Positions 27,424-36,764 are shown, counted from the first letter of the stretch. The stretch: 64,000 bases of DNA from Micromonospora sp. WMMD882 (GCF_027497255.1 NZ_CP114903.1:248001-312000); one strand, 5' to 3'. Made by a program: numbers and translations. Notes: generated from the sequence alone by a model not told the origin.

Positions 27424-29307
27424 GTGTCGAGCAAGACGAGTGCGGACGTGCTGGCCCGGGGCCTGCGGGTCCTCGGGCGGGCCATCCGGGAGCAACCACG
27501 CATCTTCGCGGTCGCGGTCGCGGGCAGCGTGCTCTTCGGCGCCATGGTGATCGGCAGCGCGTACGTGATCGGCGCGGTGGTCGGCGACGTGGTGGTGCCG
27601 TCGGTCACCCGGGGGGCGGTCGAGGTCCAGGCGCTGGCCCTGGCCGCCGCGGTCCTGATCGGGATCAGCCTGCTCCGGGTGGTGGCCATCTTCGGCCGCC
27701 GGCTCGGCGCCGGCTACATGCAGTACCGGCTCCAGGCCAGCTACCGTCGCCAGGTCACCCGGCGGTACCTGGACCTGCCGCTGTCCTGGCACCAGCGGCA
27801 CGCCACCGGCACCCTGCTGTCCAACGCCAACTCCGACGTCGAGGCGATCTGGTACCCGATCGCGCCGTTGCCGTTCGCGGTCGGCACGCTGGTCATGGTG
27901 GTCGGCGCGGTCGCCGCGCTGTTCGCCACCGACTGGGCGCTGGCGCTGGTCGGGCTGGCCGTCTTCCCGGCCCTGTTCACCCTCAACGTGGTCTACTCCC
28001 GGCGGATGGCCCCCCGGCAGGCCCGGGCGCAGCGGCTGCGCGCCGAGGTCAGCGGCATCGCGCACGAGAGCTTCGACGGCGCGCTGGTGGTCAAGACCAT
28101 GGGCCGGGAGGCCCAGGAGACCCGGCGGTTCGGCGCCCGCGCCGGCGAGCTGCGCGACGCGCTGATCTCCGTCGGCCGGCTGCGTGGCCTGTTCGACCCG
28201 CTGCTGGAGACCCTGCCCAGCGTCGGCACGCTGGCCGTGCTGGTGGTCGGCGCGGCCCGGCTGAGCCAGCAGGCGATCACCGTCGCCGAGCTGGTCAGCG
28301 TGGCGTTCCTGTTCACCGTGCTGGCCGTGCCGGTCCGGGCGATCGGCTGGGTCCTGGCCGAGCTGCCGCGCAGCGTCGCCGGCTGGGACCGGGTGCAGCA
28401 GGTGCTCGGCGCGACCGGCGAGATGACCTACGGCGGGCGGACGCTCGACCCGGCCGCCGGGGCCGCCACGCTCGCCTTCGCCGACGTGTCGTTCCACTAC
28501 GAGCCGGCCGAGGCGCACCTGCCCGGCGCCCAGGTGCTCGGCGAGGTCACCTTCACCGTGCCGGCCGGCCGGACGGTCGCCCTGGTCGGGCCGACCGGCG
28601 CCGGCAAGTCCACCATCGCCGCCCTGGCCGTCCGGCTGGTCGACCCCGACCGGGGCACGGTCGCGCTGGACGGCGTCGACCTGCGGGAGCTGGCCGGGGC
28701 CGCGCTGGCCGGCGACGTCGCGCTGGTCGCCCAGGTGCCCTTCGTCTTCGACGACACCGTGCGCGCCAACATCACCCTCGACCGGGCCGGCATCGGCGAC
28801 GACGACGTGTGGGCGGCGCTGCGCCTGGCCGAGGCGGACGGCTTCGTCGCCGCCCTGCCCGACGGGCTGGACACCATGGTCGGCGAGCGGGGCACCTCCC
28901 TCTCCGGTGGTCAGCGGCAGCGCCTCACCCTGGCCCGGGCGCTGGCCGGCCGACCCCGGCTGCTGGTGCTCGACGACGCGACCAGCGCCGTCGACCCCCG
29001 GGTGGAGGCGGCCATCCTGGCCGGTCTGCGCGGGGCGGCGGCCGACGGCGGCGCGGCGGGCGCCTCGATCCTCGTGGTGGCGTACCGGCGGGCCACCATC
29101 GCCCTCGCCGACGAGGTGATCTACGTCGAGCAGGGTCGGGTGGTGGCCCGCGGCACGCACGCCGACCTGCTCGCCACCGTGCCCGGCTACGTCGACCTGG
29201 TCACCGCGTACGAGCAGGCCGAGCAGGAGCGGGCGGAGTCCCGCCCGTACCAGGACCCGGAGGTGGTCCCGGTGACCACCGGCCTCGAAGTGGAGTTGGA
29301 CCGGTGA
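27424..29307 (+). CDS. Heterodimeric ABC exporter, subunit with a degenerate catalytic site
   Basis: 627 residues: six membrane helices (about 25-310) fused to an ATP-binding domain (about 355-600). Walker A is GPTGAGKS and the signature LSGGQRQR is perfect. But Walker B reads LLVLDDATS, with Asp where the catalytic Glu usually is, and the switch region is VVAYRRATI, with Tyr where the switch His is expected. Its partner has the opposite defect, so the two form one consensus and one degenerate ATP site as in TM287/288-like exporters. GTG start; the stop overlaps the next gene by GTGA. Substrate unknown. Confidence 0.93.
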   Translation: MSSKTSADVLARGLRVLGRAIREQPRIFAVAVAGSVLFGAMVIGSAYVIGAVVGDVVVPSVTRGAVEVQALALAAAVLIGISLLRVVAIFGRRLGAGYMQYRLQASYRRQVTRRYLDLPLSWHQRHATGTLLSNANSDVEAIWYPIAPLPFAVGTLVMVVGAVAALFATDWALALVGLAVFPALFTLNVVYSRRMAPRQARAQRLRAEVSGIAHESFDGALVVKTMGREAQETRRFGARAGELRDALISVGRLRGLFDPLLETLPSVGTLAVLVVGAARLSQQAITVAELVSVAFLFTVLAVPVRAIGWVLAELPRSVAGWDRVQQVLGATGEMTYGGRTLDPAAGAATLAFADVSFHYEPAEAHLPGAQVLGEVTFTVPAGRTVALVGPTGAGKSTIAALAVRLVDPDRGTVALDGVDLRELAGAALAGDVALVAQVPFVFDDTVRANITLDRAGIGDDDVWAALRLAEADGFVAALPDGLDTMVGERGTSLSGGQRQRLTLARALAGRPRLLVLDDATSAVDPRVEAAILAGLRGAAADGGAAGASILVVAYRRATIALADEVIYVEQGRVVARGTHADLLATVPGYVDLVTAYEQAEQERAESRPYQDPEVVPVTTGLEVELDR

Positions 29308-31115
29308 CGGTGGGCACGGACGAGAAGATCACCCAGGTCGCCGGCGCCCGGCCGGCGGACCGGCGACCGGAGACGGCCTGGCAGACGTTGAAGCGGGGGC
29401 TGAGCCTCTCCCCGGAGCTGCGGGTCGGGCTGGCCACCACGCTGGCCCTGGCGCTGGTGTACATGGTGGGTCGGGTCGCCGTGCCGGTGGCCGTGCAGCA
29501 GGGCATCGACCGGGGCGTGGTCGACGGCATCGACCTGGACGTGATCGGGACGGTGGTGGCGCTGACCGTGGCGACCCTGGTCGTCACCACGTCCTGCGGC
29601 TACCTGATGATGCGGCGGCTGTTCACGGTCAGCGAGACCGCCCTGGCCAACGTCCGGACGAGGGCGTTCCGGCACGTGCACGACCTGTCGATGCTGCACC
29701 AGCAGTCCGAGCGGCGCGGCTCCCTGGTCTCCCGGGTGACCAGCGACGTGGACCAGATCACCCAGTTCCTCCAGTGGGGCGGGGTGATCCTGCTGATCAA
29801 CCTCGGTCAGCTCGTGGTCACCACGGTCGTCATGGCCGTCTACTCCTGGCAGTTGACGCTCGTGGTGTACGCCGCCTTCCTGCCGGCGCTGCTGATCATC
29901 CGCGCCCTGCAACGGCGGCTCGCCACCGCGTACGGGCTGGTGCGGCAGCGGATGGGCGCGCTGCTGGCGGCGATCGGGGAGAGTGTGGTCGGCGCGCCGG
30001 TGATCCGGGCGTACGGGGTGTCCGCGCGGACCGCCCGCCGGCTGGACGCGGCGATCGACGACCACCGGCGGGCGCAGCAGCGCGCCATCCGGTTCAGCAT
30101 CCTGGGCAGCTCCGTGGGTGAGCTGGCGGCCGGGCTGGCGCTGGCCGGGGTGGTCGTGGTCGGGGTGACCCTGGGCGCGGACCGGACGTTGTCGGTCGGC
30201 CAGATCACCGCGTTCCTGTTCCTGGTGACCCTGTTCATCCAGCCGGTGCAGATCGCCACCGAGGTGCTCAACGAGGCGCAGAACGCGATCGCCGGCTGGC
30301 GGCGGGTGCTCGACGTGCTCGACCTGTCCCCGGACGTGGCGGACCCGGGGGAGCAGGGCCGGGAGCTGCCGCCGGGCCCGCTGGACGTCCGGTTCGACCG
30401 GGTCGGTTTCGCGTACCCGGGCGGGCCGCCGGTGCTGCACGACATCGACCTGGGCATCGCGGCGAAGACCCGGGTGGCGGTGGTGGGCGAGACCGGCAGC
30501 GGCAAGACCACCTTCGCCAAGCTGCTCACCCGGCTGATGGACCCGACCAGCGGCGCGGTCTGCCTCTCCGGGGTGCCGCTGGACCGGGTGCGGTTCGACT
30601 CGCTGCGCTCCCGGGTGGTGATGGTGCCGCAGGACGGTTTCCTGTTCGACGCCACGGTGGGGGAGAACGTCCGGTTCGCCCGTCCGGAGGCGACCGACGA
30701 GCAGCTCGTCGCCGCGTTCACCGAGCTGGGGCTGCTCGACTGGCTGGAGGGCCTGCCGGCCGGGCTGGACACCCCGGTCGGGGAGCGCGGCGAGGCGCTC
30801 AGCGTGGGGGAGCGGCAGTTGGTGGCGCTGGCCCGGGCGTACCTGGCCGACCCGGACCTGCTGGTGCTGGACGAGGCGACCAGCGCGGTCGACCCGGCCA
30901 CCGAGGTGCGCCTGCAGAAGACCCTGGACGCGGTGACCCGGGGACGCACCACCCTGGCCATCGCGCACCGGCTCTCCACCGCGCAGGCCGCCGACGAGGT
31001 GATCGTGGTGGACCGGGGCCGGGTGGTGCAGCGGGGCCCGCACGACACGCTGGTCCGTGACCAGGGCTCGGTGTACGGGCAGCTCTACGCCTCGTGGCTG
31101 GAGCAGACCCGGTGA
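29304..31115 (+). CDS. Heterodimeric ABC exporter, partner subunit
   Basis: 603 residues: six membrane helices (about 40-325) and an ATP-binding domain (about 365-600). Walker A GETGSGKT, Walker B LLVLDEATS and switch IAHRLST are canonical, but the signature is LSVGERQ instead of LSGGQ. In the dimer this degenerate signature faces the degenerate Walker B and switch residues of the first subunit, while the intact motifs complete the catalytic site. The GTG at 29304 overlaps the previous stop, which gives strict coupling. The exported molecule is unknown. Confidence 0.93.
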   Translation: MTVGTDEKITQVAGARPADRRPETAWQTLKRGLSLSPELRVGLATTLALALVYMVGRVAVPVAVQQGIDRGVVDGIDLDVIGTVVALTVATLVVTTSCGYLMMRRLFTVSETALANVRTRAFRHVHDLSMLHQQSERRGSLVSRVTSDVDQITQFLQWGGVILLINLGQLVVTTVVMAVYSWQLTLVVYAAFLPALLIIRALQRRLATAYGLVRQRMGALLAAIGESVVGAPVIRAYGVSARTARRLDAAIDDHRRAQQRAIRFSILGSSVGELAAGLALAGVVVVGVTLGADRTLSVGQITAFLFLVTLFIQPVQIATEVLNEAQNAIAGWRRVLDVLDLSPDVADPGEQGRELPPGPLDVRFDRVGFAYPGGPPVLHDIDLGIAAKTRVAVVGETGSGKTTFAKLLTRLMDPTSGAVCLSGVPLDRVRFDSLRSRVVMVPQDGFLFDATVGENVRFARPEATDEQLVAAFTELGLLDWLEGLPAGLDTPVGERGEALSVGERQLVALARAYLADPDLLVLDEATSAVDPATEVRLQKTLDAVTRGRTTLAIAHRLSTAQAADEVIVVDRGRVVQRGPHDTLVRDQGSVYGQLYASWLEQTR

Positions 31116-31151
31116 CCGGCCGGGCCGGACCCGCCGGCCCGGCCCGGCCGG
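31116..31151. terminator. Bidirectional terminator hairpin after the exporter genes
   Basis: CCGGCCGGGCC (31116-31126) and GGCCCGGCCGG (31141-31151) form an 11-bp GC stem with a 14-nt loop between the convergent exporter and tetR genes, immediately before the tetR stop codon. Confidence 0.5.
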
Positions 31152-31152
31152 C

Positions 31153-31761
31153 TCAGGTGGGGAAGACGCCGTCCAGCGGGCCGTCCAGGTAACGCTGCAC
31201 GGCCGGTCCGACCGCCGCCACCAGGGTCTCCGGGGGTACGGAGGCCACCGGCTCCAGCCGGATGACGTACCTCATCAGCACCAGTCCGGCCATCTGGGTG
31301 GCGGCCAGCGAGCCGCGCAGCGGCAGCTCGGCCGGGTCGGCGCCGAGCTGCTGGAGGACCCGGCGCAGGATCTGGGTCACCAGGAACTCCCGCAGCAGCC
31401 GGGCGGTCCAGTCGGTGGTCACCGCCGAGCGCAGCAGGGCGACCCCGGCGACTCCGGCCGGGGAGTCCCAGACGCCGAGGAACATCCGGACCAGCCGTTC
31501 CCCGACCCGCGCCGGATCACCGTCGAGCACCCCGGGCAGCAGCTCGCCCGGGTCGACCGGCGCGTTCATCGCCGCCAGGAAGAGCTTGTCCTTGCCGCCG
31601 AAGTAGTGGTGGACCAGGGCCGGGTCCACCCCGGCCGAGCCGGCGATGGCGCGCACCGACGCCGCGTCGAAGCCCCGTTCGGCGAACATCGCGCGCGCCG
31701 AGGCGAGGATCGCCTCCCGGGTGTCCGGCCTGCCGGGCCGCCGTCCGGTCCGTCCGCTCAT
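31153..31761 (-). CDS. TetR/AcrR-family transcriptional regulator
   Basis: 202 residues. The N-terminal helix-turn-helix (about 12-60) reads TREAILASARAMFAERGFDA then VRAIAGSAGVDPALVHHYF and GGKDKLF. The C-terminal ligand domain resembles the TetR_C_17 type. ATG at 31761. The gene lies downstream of an ABC-2 transporter pair on the same strand, so it is probably cotranscribed and represses that operon; the palindrome at 33376-33397 is the likely operator. Its ribosome-binding site GGGAAGGG is the first copy of a 14-bp tandem repeat. Confidence 0.92.
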   Translation of the reverse strand: MSGRTGRRPGRPDTREAILASARAMFAERGFDAASVRAIAGSAGVDPALVHHYFGGKDKLFLAAMNAPVDPGELLPGVLDGDPARVGERLVRMFLGVWDSPAGVAGVALLRSAVTTDWTARLLREFLVTQILRRVLQQLGADPAELPLRGSLAATQMAGLVLMRYVIRLEPVASVPPETLVAAVGPAVQRYLDGPLDGVFPT

Positions 31762-31763
31762 CG

Positions 31764-31805
31764 TCGCCCTTCCCGCGTCGCCCTTCCCGCGTCGCCCTTC
31801 CCGCG
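31764..31805. repeat. Three perfect 14-bp tandem repeats upstream of tetR
   Basis: TCGCCCTTCCCGCG repeated three times without a mismatch (31764-31777, 31778-31791, 31792-31805). On the gene strand every unit contains GGGAAGGG, so the tetR start has three successive Shine-Dalgarno-like sequences, the closest one 5-8 nt from the ATG. Confidence 0.9.
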
Positions 31806-31883
31806 TCGCGCCACCCCGCCGGGGTCGCCGGCCCCCGTCCGTCGACCCCGGCGCTGCTCTGCCCGCCGGTCAGGGCCCGCCGG

Positions 31884-32639
31884 TCAGCGGCTGCGGCGAC
31901 GCAGGGTGGCCGCGGCCAGCGCCAGGGCCAGCAGGGCCGACCCGGCCACCACGGTCAGGTCCCGCCACATCGTGCCGGTGGGCTCGGCGTGCGCGCCGAC
32001 CTCCTGCAACGCCTCCACCGCGTACGTCAGCGGCAGCGCGTCGCCGACCGCCTGGAGCCAGCCGGCCATCTCCGGCCGGGCGACGAACAGCCCGCAGAGC
32101 AGGATCTGCGGGATCACCACGACCGGCATGAACTGTACGGCCTGGAACTCGGTGCGGGCGAAGGCGCTGCACAGCAGACCCAACGCCATGCCCAGCAGCG
32201 CGGTGACCACGGCGATGACGACGACCAGCCCGGCGCTGCCCGCCGTCTCCAGGCCGAACAGCGCGTACGCGACCGCGGCGGCCACCCCGGCCTGGGTCGC
32301 CGCGGCGAGGCCGAGGGCGAGGGCGTACCCGCCGAGCAGGTCGAGCCGGGCAAGCGGGGTGGTGAGCAGCCGCTCCAGCGTCCCAGAGGTGCGTTCCCGC
32401 AACATCGCGATGCTGGTCACCAGGAACATGATGGTGAACGGGAAGAGCCCCAGCATGATCAGCGCGACCCGGTCGAAGGGGCGGGGCTGCCAGGGTGGGG
32501 CGGTCTGCTCGGCGTACATGGCGTAGACCAGCGCGAGCAGCACGCCGGGCACCACGACCAGCAGCGCGACGGTCCGTCGGTCGTGGCGGAGCTGACGCAG
32601 CACCCGCCCGGCGGTGGCCGCCGTGACGCGCGGGCTCAC
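31884..32639 (-). CDS. ABC-2 type transporter permease
   Basis: 251 residues, six hydrophobic helices, in the ABC-2 family used for drug, polysaccharide or small-molecule export. The middle shows the characteristic RERTSGTLERLLTTPL motif of ABC-2 permeases, and GLFVARPEMAGWLQAVGDAL before the last helices. The GTG start overlaps the ATPase gene stop by four bases (GTGA). It needs the adjacent ATPase for energy. Substrate unknown. Confidence 0.92.
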   Translation of the reverse strand: MSPRVTAATAGRVLRQLRHDRRTVALLVVVPGVLLALVYAMYAEQTAPPWQPRPFDRVALIMLGLFPFTIMFLVTSIAMLRERTSGTLERLLTTPLARLDLLGGYALALGLAAATQAGVAAAVAYALFGLETAGSAGLVVVIAVVTALLGMALGLLCSAFARTEFQAVQFMPVVVIPQILLCGLFVARPEMAGWLQAVGDALPLTYAVEALQEVGAHAEPTGTMWRDLTVVAGSALLALALAAATLRRRSR

Positions 32640-33364
32640 GACTGCTCACCCTGGCTCTCGGCCGCCCGGATCAGGCGCAGGAACGCCTCGTCCAGGTCGG
32701 CCACCCCGGCCCGGTCGCGGACCCCGTCGGGGGTGTCGTCGGCGAGCAGCCGGCCCTGCCGGATCAGCAGCAGCCGGTCGCAGCGGGCGGCCTCGTCCAT
32801 CACGTGGCTGGAGACCAGCAGGGTGACGCCGTCGGCGGCCAGCGCGTGGAACCGGGCCCACAGGTCGGCGCGCAGCACCGGGTCCTGCCCGACGGTCGGC
32901 TCGTCGAGCACGATCAGCTCCGGTCGGCCGACCAGGACGCAGGCCAGCGAGGCCCGGCTGCGTTGCCCGCCGGAGAGGGCGCCGACGAGCTGCCCGGCCG
33001 CCGCGGCCAGCCCCACCTCGGCGACCGCCCGGTCGGCGTCGGCCCGGCTGCGCCCGTACACGGCGGCGAAGTAGCGGGCATTTTCCCGCACGGTCAGGTC
33101 GGCGTAGACGCTCGGGGCCTGGGTGAGGTAGCCGACCTGGCGGCGCAGGGTCGGCGCGCCGGCGGGCCGGCCGAGCACGCGCACCGTGCCGTCGGTGACC
33201 ACCTGCACCCCGACCACGGCCCGCATCAGGGTGGTCTTGCCGCTGCCGCTCGGCCCGAGCAGCCCGGTCACCGCGCCCCGGGGCACCGTGCCGGTGATGC
33301 CGTGCAGCACCCGCCGCCCGCCCCGGTCCACCACCAGGCCACGCAGCTCGATCGCAGGTCCCAT
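32636..33364 (-). CDS. ABC transporter ATP-binding protein
   Basis: 242 residues with one complete ATPase: Walker A GPSGSGKT, signature LSGGQRSR, Walker [14 protein letters not shown] and switch His in [10 protein letters not shown]. The DrrA/CcmA-like type pairs with ABC-2 permeases. The ATG at 33364 has GGAGGAG seven bases upstream. A 22-bp palindrome lies just in front. Operon order is ATPase, permease, tetR. hisI is divergent, sharing the ~124-bp upstream space. Confidence 0.93.
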   Translation of the reverse strand: MGPAIELRGLVVDRGGRRVLHGITGTVPRGAVTGLLGPSGSGKTTLMRAVVGVQVVTDGTVRVLGRPAGAPTLRRQVGYLTQAPSVYADLTVRENARYFAAVYGRSRADADRAVAEVGLAAAAGQLVGALSGGQRSRASLACVLVGRPELIVLDEPTVGQDPVLRADLWARFHALAADGVTLLVSSHVMDEAARCDRLLLIRQGRLLADDTPDGVRDRAGVADLDEAFLRLIRAAESQGEQS

Positions 33365-33375
33365 CCGCTCCTCCA

Positions 33376-33397
33376 GAATTCATCACCTAATGAATTC
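33376..33397. promoter_or_regulatory. 22-bp palindromic operator of the ABC-2 operon
   Basis: GAATTCAT-CACCTA-ATGAATTC: 8-bp perfect arms and a 6-bp centre, 12-33 bp upstream of the ATPase ATG. It stands out as AT-rich in a GC-rich stretch. Size and place fit the TetR protein encoded at 31153-31761. A ribosome-binding site lies between it and the ATG. Confidence 0.6.
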
Positions 33398-33488
33398 CAC
33401 GCTACCCACCCCCACCACCCCTCCGCAACACCTCCACCGGCCGGTGGGGGTGGGGTGGGGCGGAGGGCGTGCGGAACAATGGGGCACT

Positions 33489-33902
33489 GTGCCCGTACCT
33501 GATGCGCCGGTGAGCGGCGCCACCACCCAGCCGCACCGCCCGTCGTCGCTCGACCCGGCCGTCGCGGCCCGGCTGCGTCGCGGCCCCGACGGCCTGGTCG
33601 CCGCCGTGGTCCGCCAGCACGACTCCGGCGAGGTGCTGATGGTCGCCTGGATGGACGACGAGGCCCTGCACCGCACCCTCACCACCGGGCGGGCCACCTA
33701 CTGGTCCCGCAGCCGGCAGGAGTACTGGGTCAAGGGCGCCACCTCCGGCCACCACCAGCACGTCCGCTCGGTGGCCCTGGACTGCGACGGCGACGCGTTG
33801 CTGGTCAGCGTCGACCAGGTCGGCCCGGCCTGCCACACCGGCCAGCGAAGCTGCTTCTTCGTCGACCTGCCGGTCAGCGGGGGCGGGGTGGACGGCCGAT
33901 GA
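33489..33902 (+). CDS. hisI: Phosphoribosyl-AMP cyclohydrolase
   Basis: 137 residues, the third enzyme of histidine synthesis, hydrolysing PR-AMP to ProFAR. It is the monofunctional type, without a HisE domain. Motifs: [12 protein letters not shown], the [18 protein letters not shown] stretch, [13 protein letters not shown] with the metal-binding Asp residues, and the zinc cysteines in [16 protein letters not shown] 33489 was chosen; a second GTG at 33510 would shorten it by seven residues. The trpE start overlaps its stop as ATGA, so histidine and tryptophan genes share a transcript here. Confidence 0.93.
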   Translation: MPVPDAPVSGATTQPHRPSSLDPAVAARLRRGPDGLVAAVVRQHDSGEVLMVAWMDDEALHRTLTTGRATYWSRSRQEYWVKGATSGHHQHVRSVALDCDGDALLVSVDQVGPACHTGQRSCFFVDLPVSGGGVDGR

Positions 33903-35452
33903 CCGACGGCGTGGTGAGCCCCGACCAGGCCACCTTCACCGACCTGGCGTCCCGCTGGCGGGTCGTCCCGGTCACCCGCCGGCTGCTGGCCGACGCGGAG
34001 ACCCCGGTCGGGGTCTACCGCAAGCTCGCCGGCGGGCCGGGCACCTTCCTGCTGGAGTCCGCCGAGCAGGGCGTCGGGTCCGCCGGGCTGGCCTGGTCCC
34101 GGTACTCCTTCATCGGCGTGCGCAGCAGCGCCACCCTGGTCGAGCGGGACGGCGTGGCGACCTGGCTCGGTCGACCGCCGGCCGGGCTGCCCACCACGGG
34201 CGAGCCGGCCGGGGTGCTGCGCGACACCGTCGCCGCCCTGGCCGGGCCGGCGTTCGACCCGGCCAGCGGCATGCCGCCGCTGACCGGCGGCATGGTCGGC
34301 TACCTCGGGTACGACCTGGTCCGCCGGTTCGAGAAGCTGCCCACCCGCACCGAGGACGAGCTGGGCGTGCCCGAGCTGGGCATGATGCTCGCCACCGACC
34401 TGGTGGTCCTCGACCACTACGAGGGCTCGGCGATCCTCATCGCCAACGCGGTGCTGCCCCCGCTGGACGAGCCCGACCGGGACGCCCGGGTGGCCGCCGC
34501 GTACCACCACGCGATCGGTCGGCTGGACGCGATGACGTCGGCGCTGTCCCGGCCGATCCCGCCGATGATCTCCACCGTCGACCGGCCGCCGGTCGGCGAG
34601 GTGGCCTCCCGCACGGCCGAGGGGAACTACCCCAAGGCGGTCGAGTCGGCCAAGGAGGCGATCCGGGCCGGCGAGTGCTTCCAGATCGTGCTGGCCCAGC
34701 GCTTCGAGCGGCGTACCGACGCCGACCCGCTGGACGTCTACCGGGTGCTGCGCACCACCAACCCCAGCCCGTACATGTACCTGCTGCGGTTCGACGACTT
34801 CGACATCGTCGGCTCCTCCCCGGAGGCGCACCTCAAGGTCACCCACGCCGAGGACGGGCAGCGCCGGGCGCTGCTGCACCCGATCGCCGGCACCCGCCCC
34901 CGGGGCGGCGACCCCGAGCACGACGCCCGGCTCGCCACCGAGCTGCTGGCCGACCCGAAGGAACGGGCCGAGCACGTGATGCTCGTCGACCTGGGCCGCA
35001 ACGACCTGGGCCGGGTCTGCCGGCCGGGCACGGTCGAGGTGCCGGAGTTCGCCACCATCGAGCGGTACAGCCACGTCATGCACATCGTCTCGACCGTGGT
35101 CGGCACGCTGCGGGCCGACCGCACCGCGTTCGACGCGCTCGCCGCGACCTTCCCCGCCGGTACGCTCTCCGGCGCGCCGAAGGTCCGCGCCATGGAGATC
35201 ATCGAGGAGTTGGAGCCGGTCCGGCGGGGCCTCTACGGCGGCACGGTCGGCTACTTCGGCTTCGGCGGCGACCTGGACATGGCCATCGCGATCCGTACCG
35301 CGCTGCTCCGCGACGGCTGGGCGTACGTGCAGGCCGGCGCGGGGATCGTGGCCGACTCCGATCCGGCCGCCGAGGACCGCGAGACCCGGGCCAAGGCGGC
35401 GGCCGTGCTCGCCGCGATCGCCGCCGCCGAGACCCTCCGGCCGGCCCGGTGA
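33899..35452 (+). CDS. trpE: Anthranilate synthase component I
   Basis: 517 residues, converting chorismate to anthranilate with ammonia from a separate glutaminase (TrpG), which is not in this window. The chorismate-binding domain is plain: [56 protein letters not shown], and [18 protein letters not shown]. The ATG overlaps the hisI stop by four bases; GTGA links it to the next gene. A tryptophan-binding N-terminal motif LLES is present, as in feedback-inhibited enzymes. Confidence 0.96.
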   Translation: MTDGVVSPDQATFTDLASRWRVVPVTRRLLADAETPVGVYRKLAGGPGTFLLESAEQGVGSAGLAWSRYSFIGVRSSATLVERDGVATWLGRPPAGLPTTGEPAGVLRDTVAALAGPAFDPASGMPPLTGGMVGYLGYDLVRRFEKLPTRTEDELGVPELGMMLATDLVVLDHYEGSAILIANAVLPPLDEPDRDARVAAAYHHAIGRLDAMTSALSRPIPPMISTVDRPPVGEVASRTAEGNYPKAVESAKEAIRAGECFQIVLAQRFERRTDADPLDVYRVLRTTNPSPYMYLLRFDDFDIVGSSPEAHLKVTHAEDGQRRALLHPIAGTRPRGGDPEHDARLATELLADPKERAEHVMLVDLGRNDLGRVCRPGTVEVPEFATIERYSHVMHIVSTVVGTLRADRTAFDALAATFPAGTLSGAPKVRAMEIIEELEPVRRGLYGGTVGYFGFGGDLDMAIAIRTALLRDGWAYVQAGAGIVADSDPAAEDRETRAKAAAVLAAIAAAETLRPAR

Positions 35453-36132
35453 GCCCGGACCACCCCGGGCGGGCCGCGCCGATGAGCGCCGCCACCGGCC
35501 CCGATCCCGGGCGGTACGCCGACGCCGTGCCGACTCCCGGTCGGGACGCCGTGCCGACCAGCGCCGACAGCGGGCCGGGCCCGGGGCGGGACGCGTCGGC
35601 GGGGGGCCGGCGCGAGCTGACGTACGCGACGCTGCTCTGCCTGGTCGGGGCGGCGCTGGCGGTCTGGGCGGCGACCCGGACCTGGTCGGTCGAGGTGACC
35701 GTGCGCCCCGCCCCGCTGCCGGCCGTGCGCGCGGACCGGTCCGGGGCCGCCCTGCTGCCCTGGCTGCCCGCGCTGGGCGTGGTCGCGCTCGCCGGCGCGG
35801 GCGCGGTGCTCGCCACCCGGGGCCGGCTCCGGCGGGCGCTCGGGGCGTTGATCCTGCTGCTCGGCGTGGCCGTGACGGCCGGCGGCGGGTACGGCCTGAC
35901 GGCCGCCTTCGACGGGGAGGTCAGCCGGCAGTGGCCGGCGTCGTGCCTGCTCGGCGGCGTGTTGACGGCCGTCGGCGGGGCCTGGGTCGGGTGGCGTGGC
36001 CAGCGTTGGCCGGCGATGGGCGCCCGTTACGAGCGGCCGGTCGCCGCCCCGCCCCGGGCCGGCACGCCCGCCCGGGGCGCCACCGACGCCTGGGACGCCC
36101 TCGACCGGGGCGAGGACCCCACCGCCACCTGA
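35449..36132 (+). CDS. Tryptophan-operon-associated membrane protein
   Basis: 227 residues (GTG 35449, overlapping the trpE stop by GTGA; ATG 35482 is an alternative). The first ~55 residues are polar. Four hydrophobic helices follow (about 60-77, 103-120, 127-145, 162-180). The WAATRTWSVEV stretch after the first helix is typical of the Trp_oprn_chp family of actinobacterial tryptophan operons, of unknown function. The end of the gene overlaps a convergent small gene by 106 bp. The HGxxPAAW-type gene often found next in other actinobacteria was not seen. Confidence 0.82.
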   Translation: MSPDHPGRAAPMSAATGPDPGRYADAVPTPGRDAVPTSADSGPGPGRDASAGGRRELTYATLLCLVGAALAVWAATRTWSVEVTVRPAPLPAVRADRSGAALLPWLPALGVVALAGAGAVLATRGRLRRALGALILLLGVAVTAGGGYGLTAAFDGEVSRQWPASCLLGGVLTAVGGAWVGWRGQRWPAMGARYERPVAAPPRAGTPARGATDAWDALDRGEDPTAT

Positions 36133-36365
36133 GTGCCGCTCGGGGCGGCGGTGAGCTCGGCGGCCAGCCGGTCCAGCTCGGCGCGGCGGGCGGCCCGGGC
36201 CCGGTCGGCGCAGACCGCTTCCCAGGCGTTGCCCCGGGCGGTGCGCGCCCGCTCCGGGCCGATCACGGCCCGCTCCAGGGTGTGCACCATCCCGACCGCG
36301 AGCGAGGCGGCCGTCCGGGAGATCGTGGTCAGTCCGATGGTCGGCGTCACTCGGCCAGTACTCAT
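36027..36365 (-). CDS. Small hypothetical protein convergent with the trp membrane gene
   Basis: 112 residues from ATG 36365, with GGAG eight bases upstream. The first half looks structured: TTISRTAASLAVGMVHTLER, RARTARGNAWEAV, RAARRAELDRLAAEL, mostly helical. The last third is low-complexity and lies antisense to the 3' end of the trp-associated membrane protein gene (106-bp overlap). No family recognised. The coherent helix pattern and ribosome-binding site make it more likely than not to be real. Confidence 0.55.
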   Translation of the reverse strand: MSTGRVTPTIGLTTISRTAASLAVGMVHTLERAVIGPERARTARGNAWEAVCADRARAARRAELDRLAAELTAAPSGTQVAVGSSPRSRASQASVAPRAGVPARGGAATGRS

Positions 36366-36764
36366 GATCACTCCGCAACGAGGGTCGTGGCGTCCGTGCG
36401 GCGGACCCGGTTCGAGTCTGCCCGACGTCGATGCTCCGTGTTTCACGTTTCACCGTGATAACCGCCGCATCAACAGCCGGGGGGACGAACCCGTGGCCAG
36501 GGCCGGTGGGGCCGGAGCGGTCCGCTGGCCCGGTCGGCCGGCTCGGTCGCATCCCGGCAACAAGCCGGACATGGTGTCATGATGATGAGGATGATCGATG
36601 CGTCCGGTGGTGGGGGACGGCGGGATGGTCGCGGTGGTCGTACCGTCTGGTCGCTCTGCGTGGTTTTGCGCTCACCGGAAGTCGGTCATTATGCCCCAGC
36701 CCATCTCGTGAGGCGCGCCATACCCCCCCACCTGGGGTCCAGGCCCGCCACCTAGCATCGGCCC
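36366..36764. other. Gap between the divergent small gene and trpC
   Basis: About 400 bp without a supported gene. It holds TGTTTCACGTTTCACC at 36439-36454, half of which matches the parS consensus, and an imperfect ATGATGATGAGGATGATCGATG run at 36579-36600. The trpC -10 box closes the gap. Nothing else is evident. Confidence 0.5.
36753..36758 (+). promoter_or_regulatory. Candidate -10 box of trpC (possible leaderless start)
   Basis: TAGCAT, 6 nt, then ATG 36765. A second start, GTG 36792, has GGAGAGGGGAG seven bases upstream, so both modes are possible. Confidence 0.45.

Noticed and set aside
27384..29303. N-terminal extension of the second ABC subunit through the first gene
   Set aside because: The two proteins have complete, separate domain sets; the extension is out of frame with the real first subunit and low-complexity.
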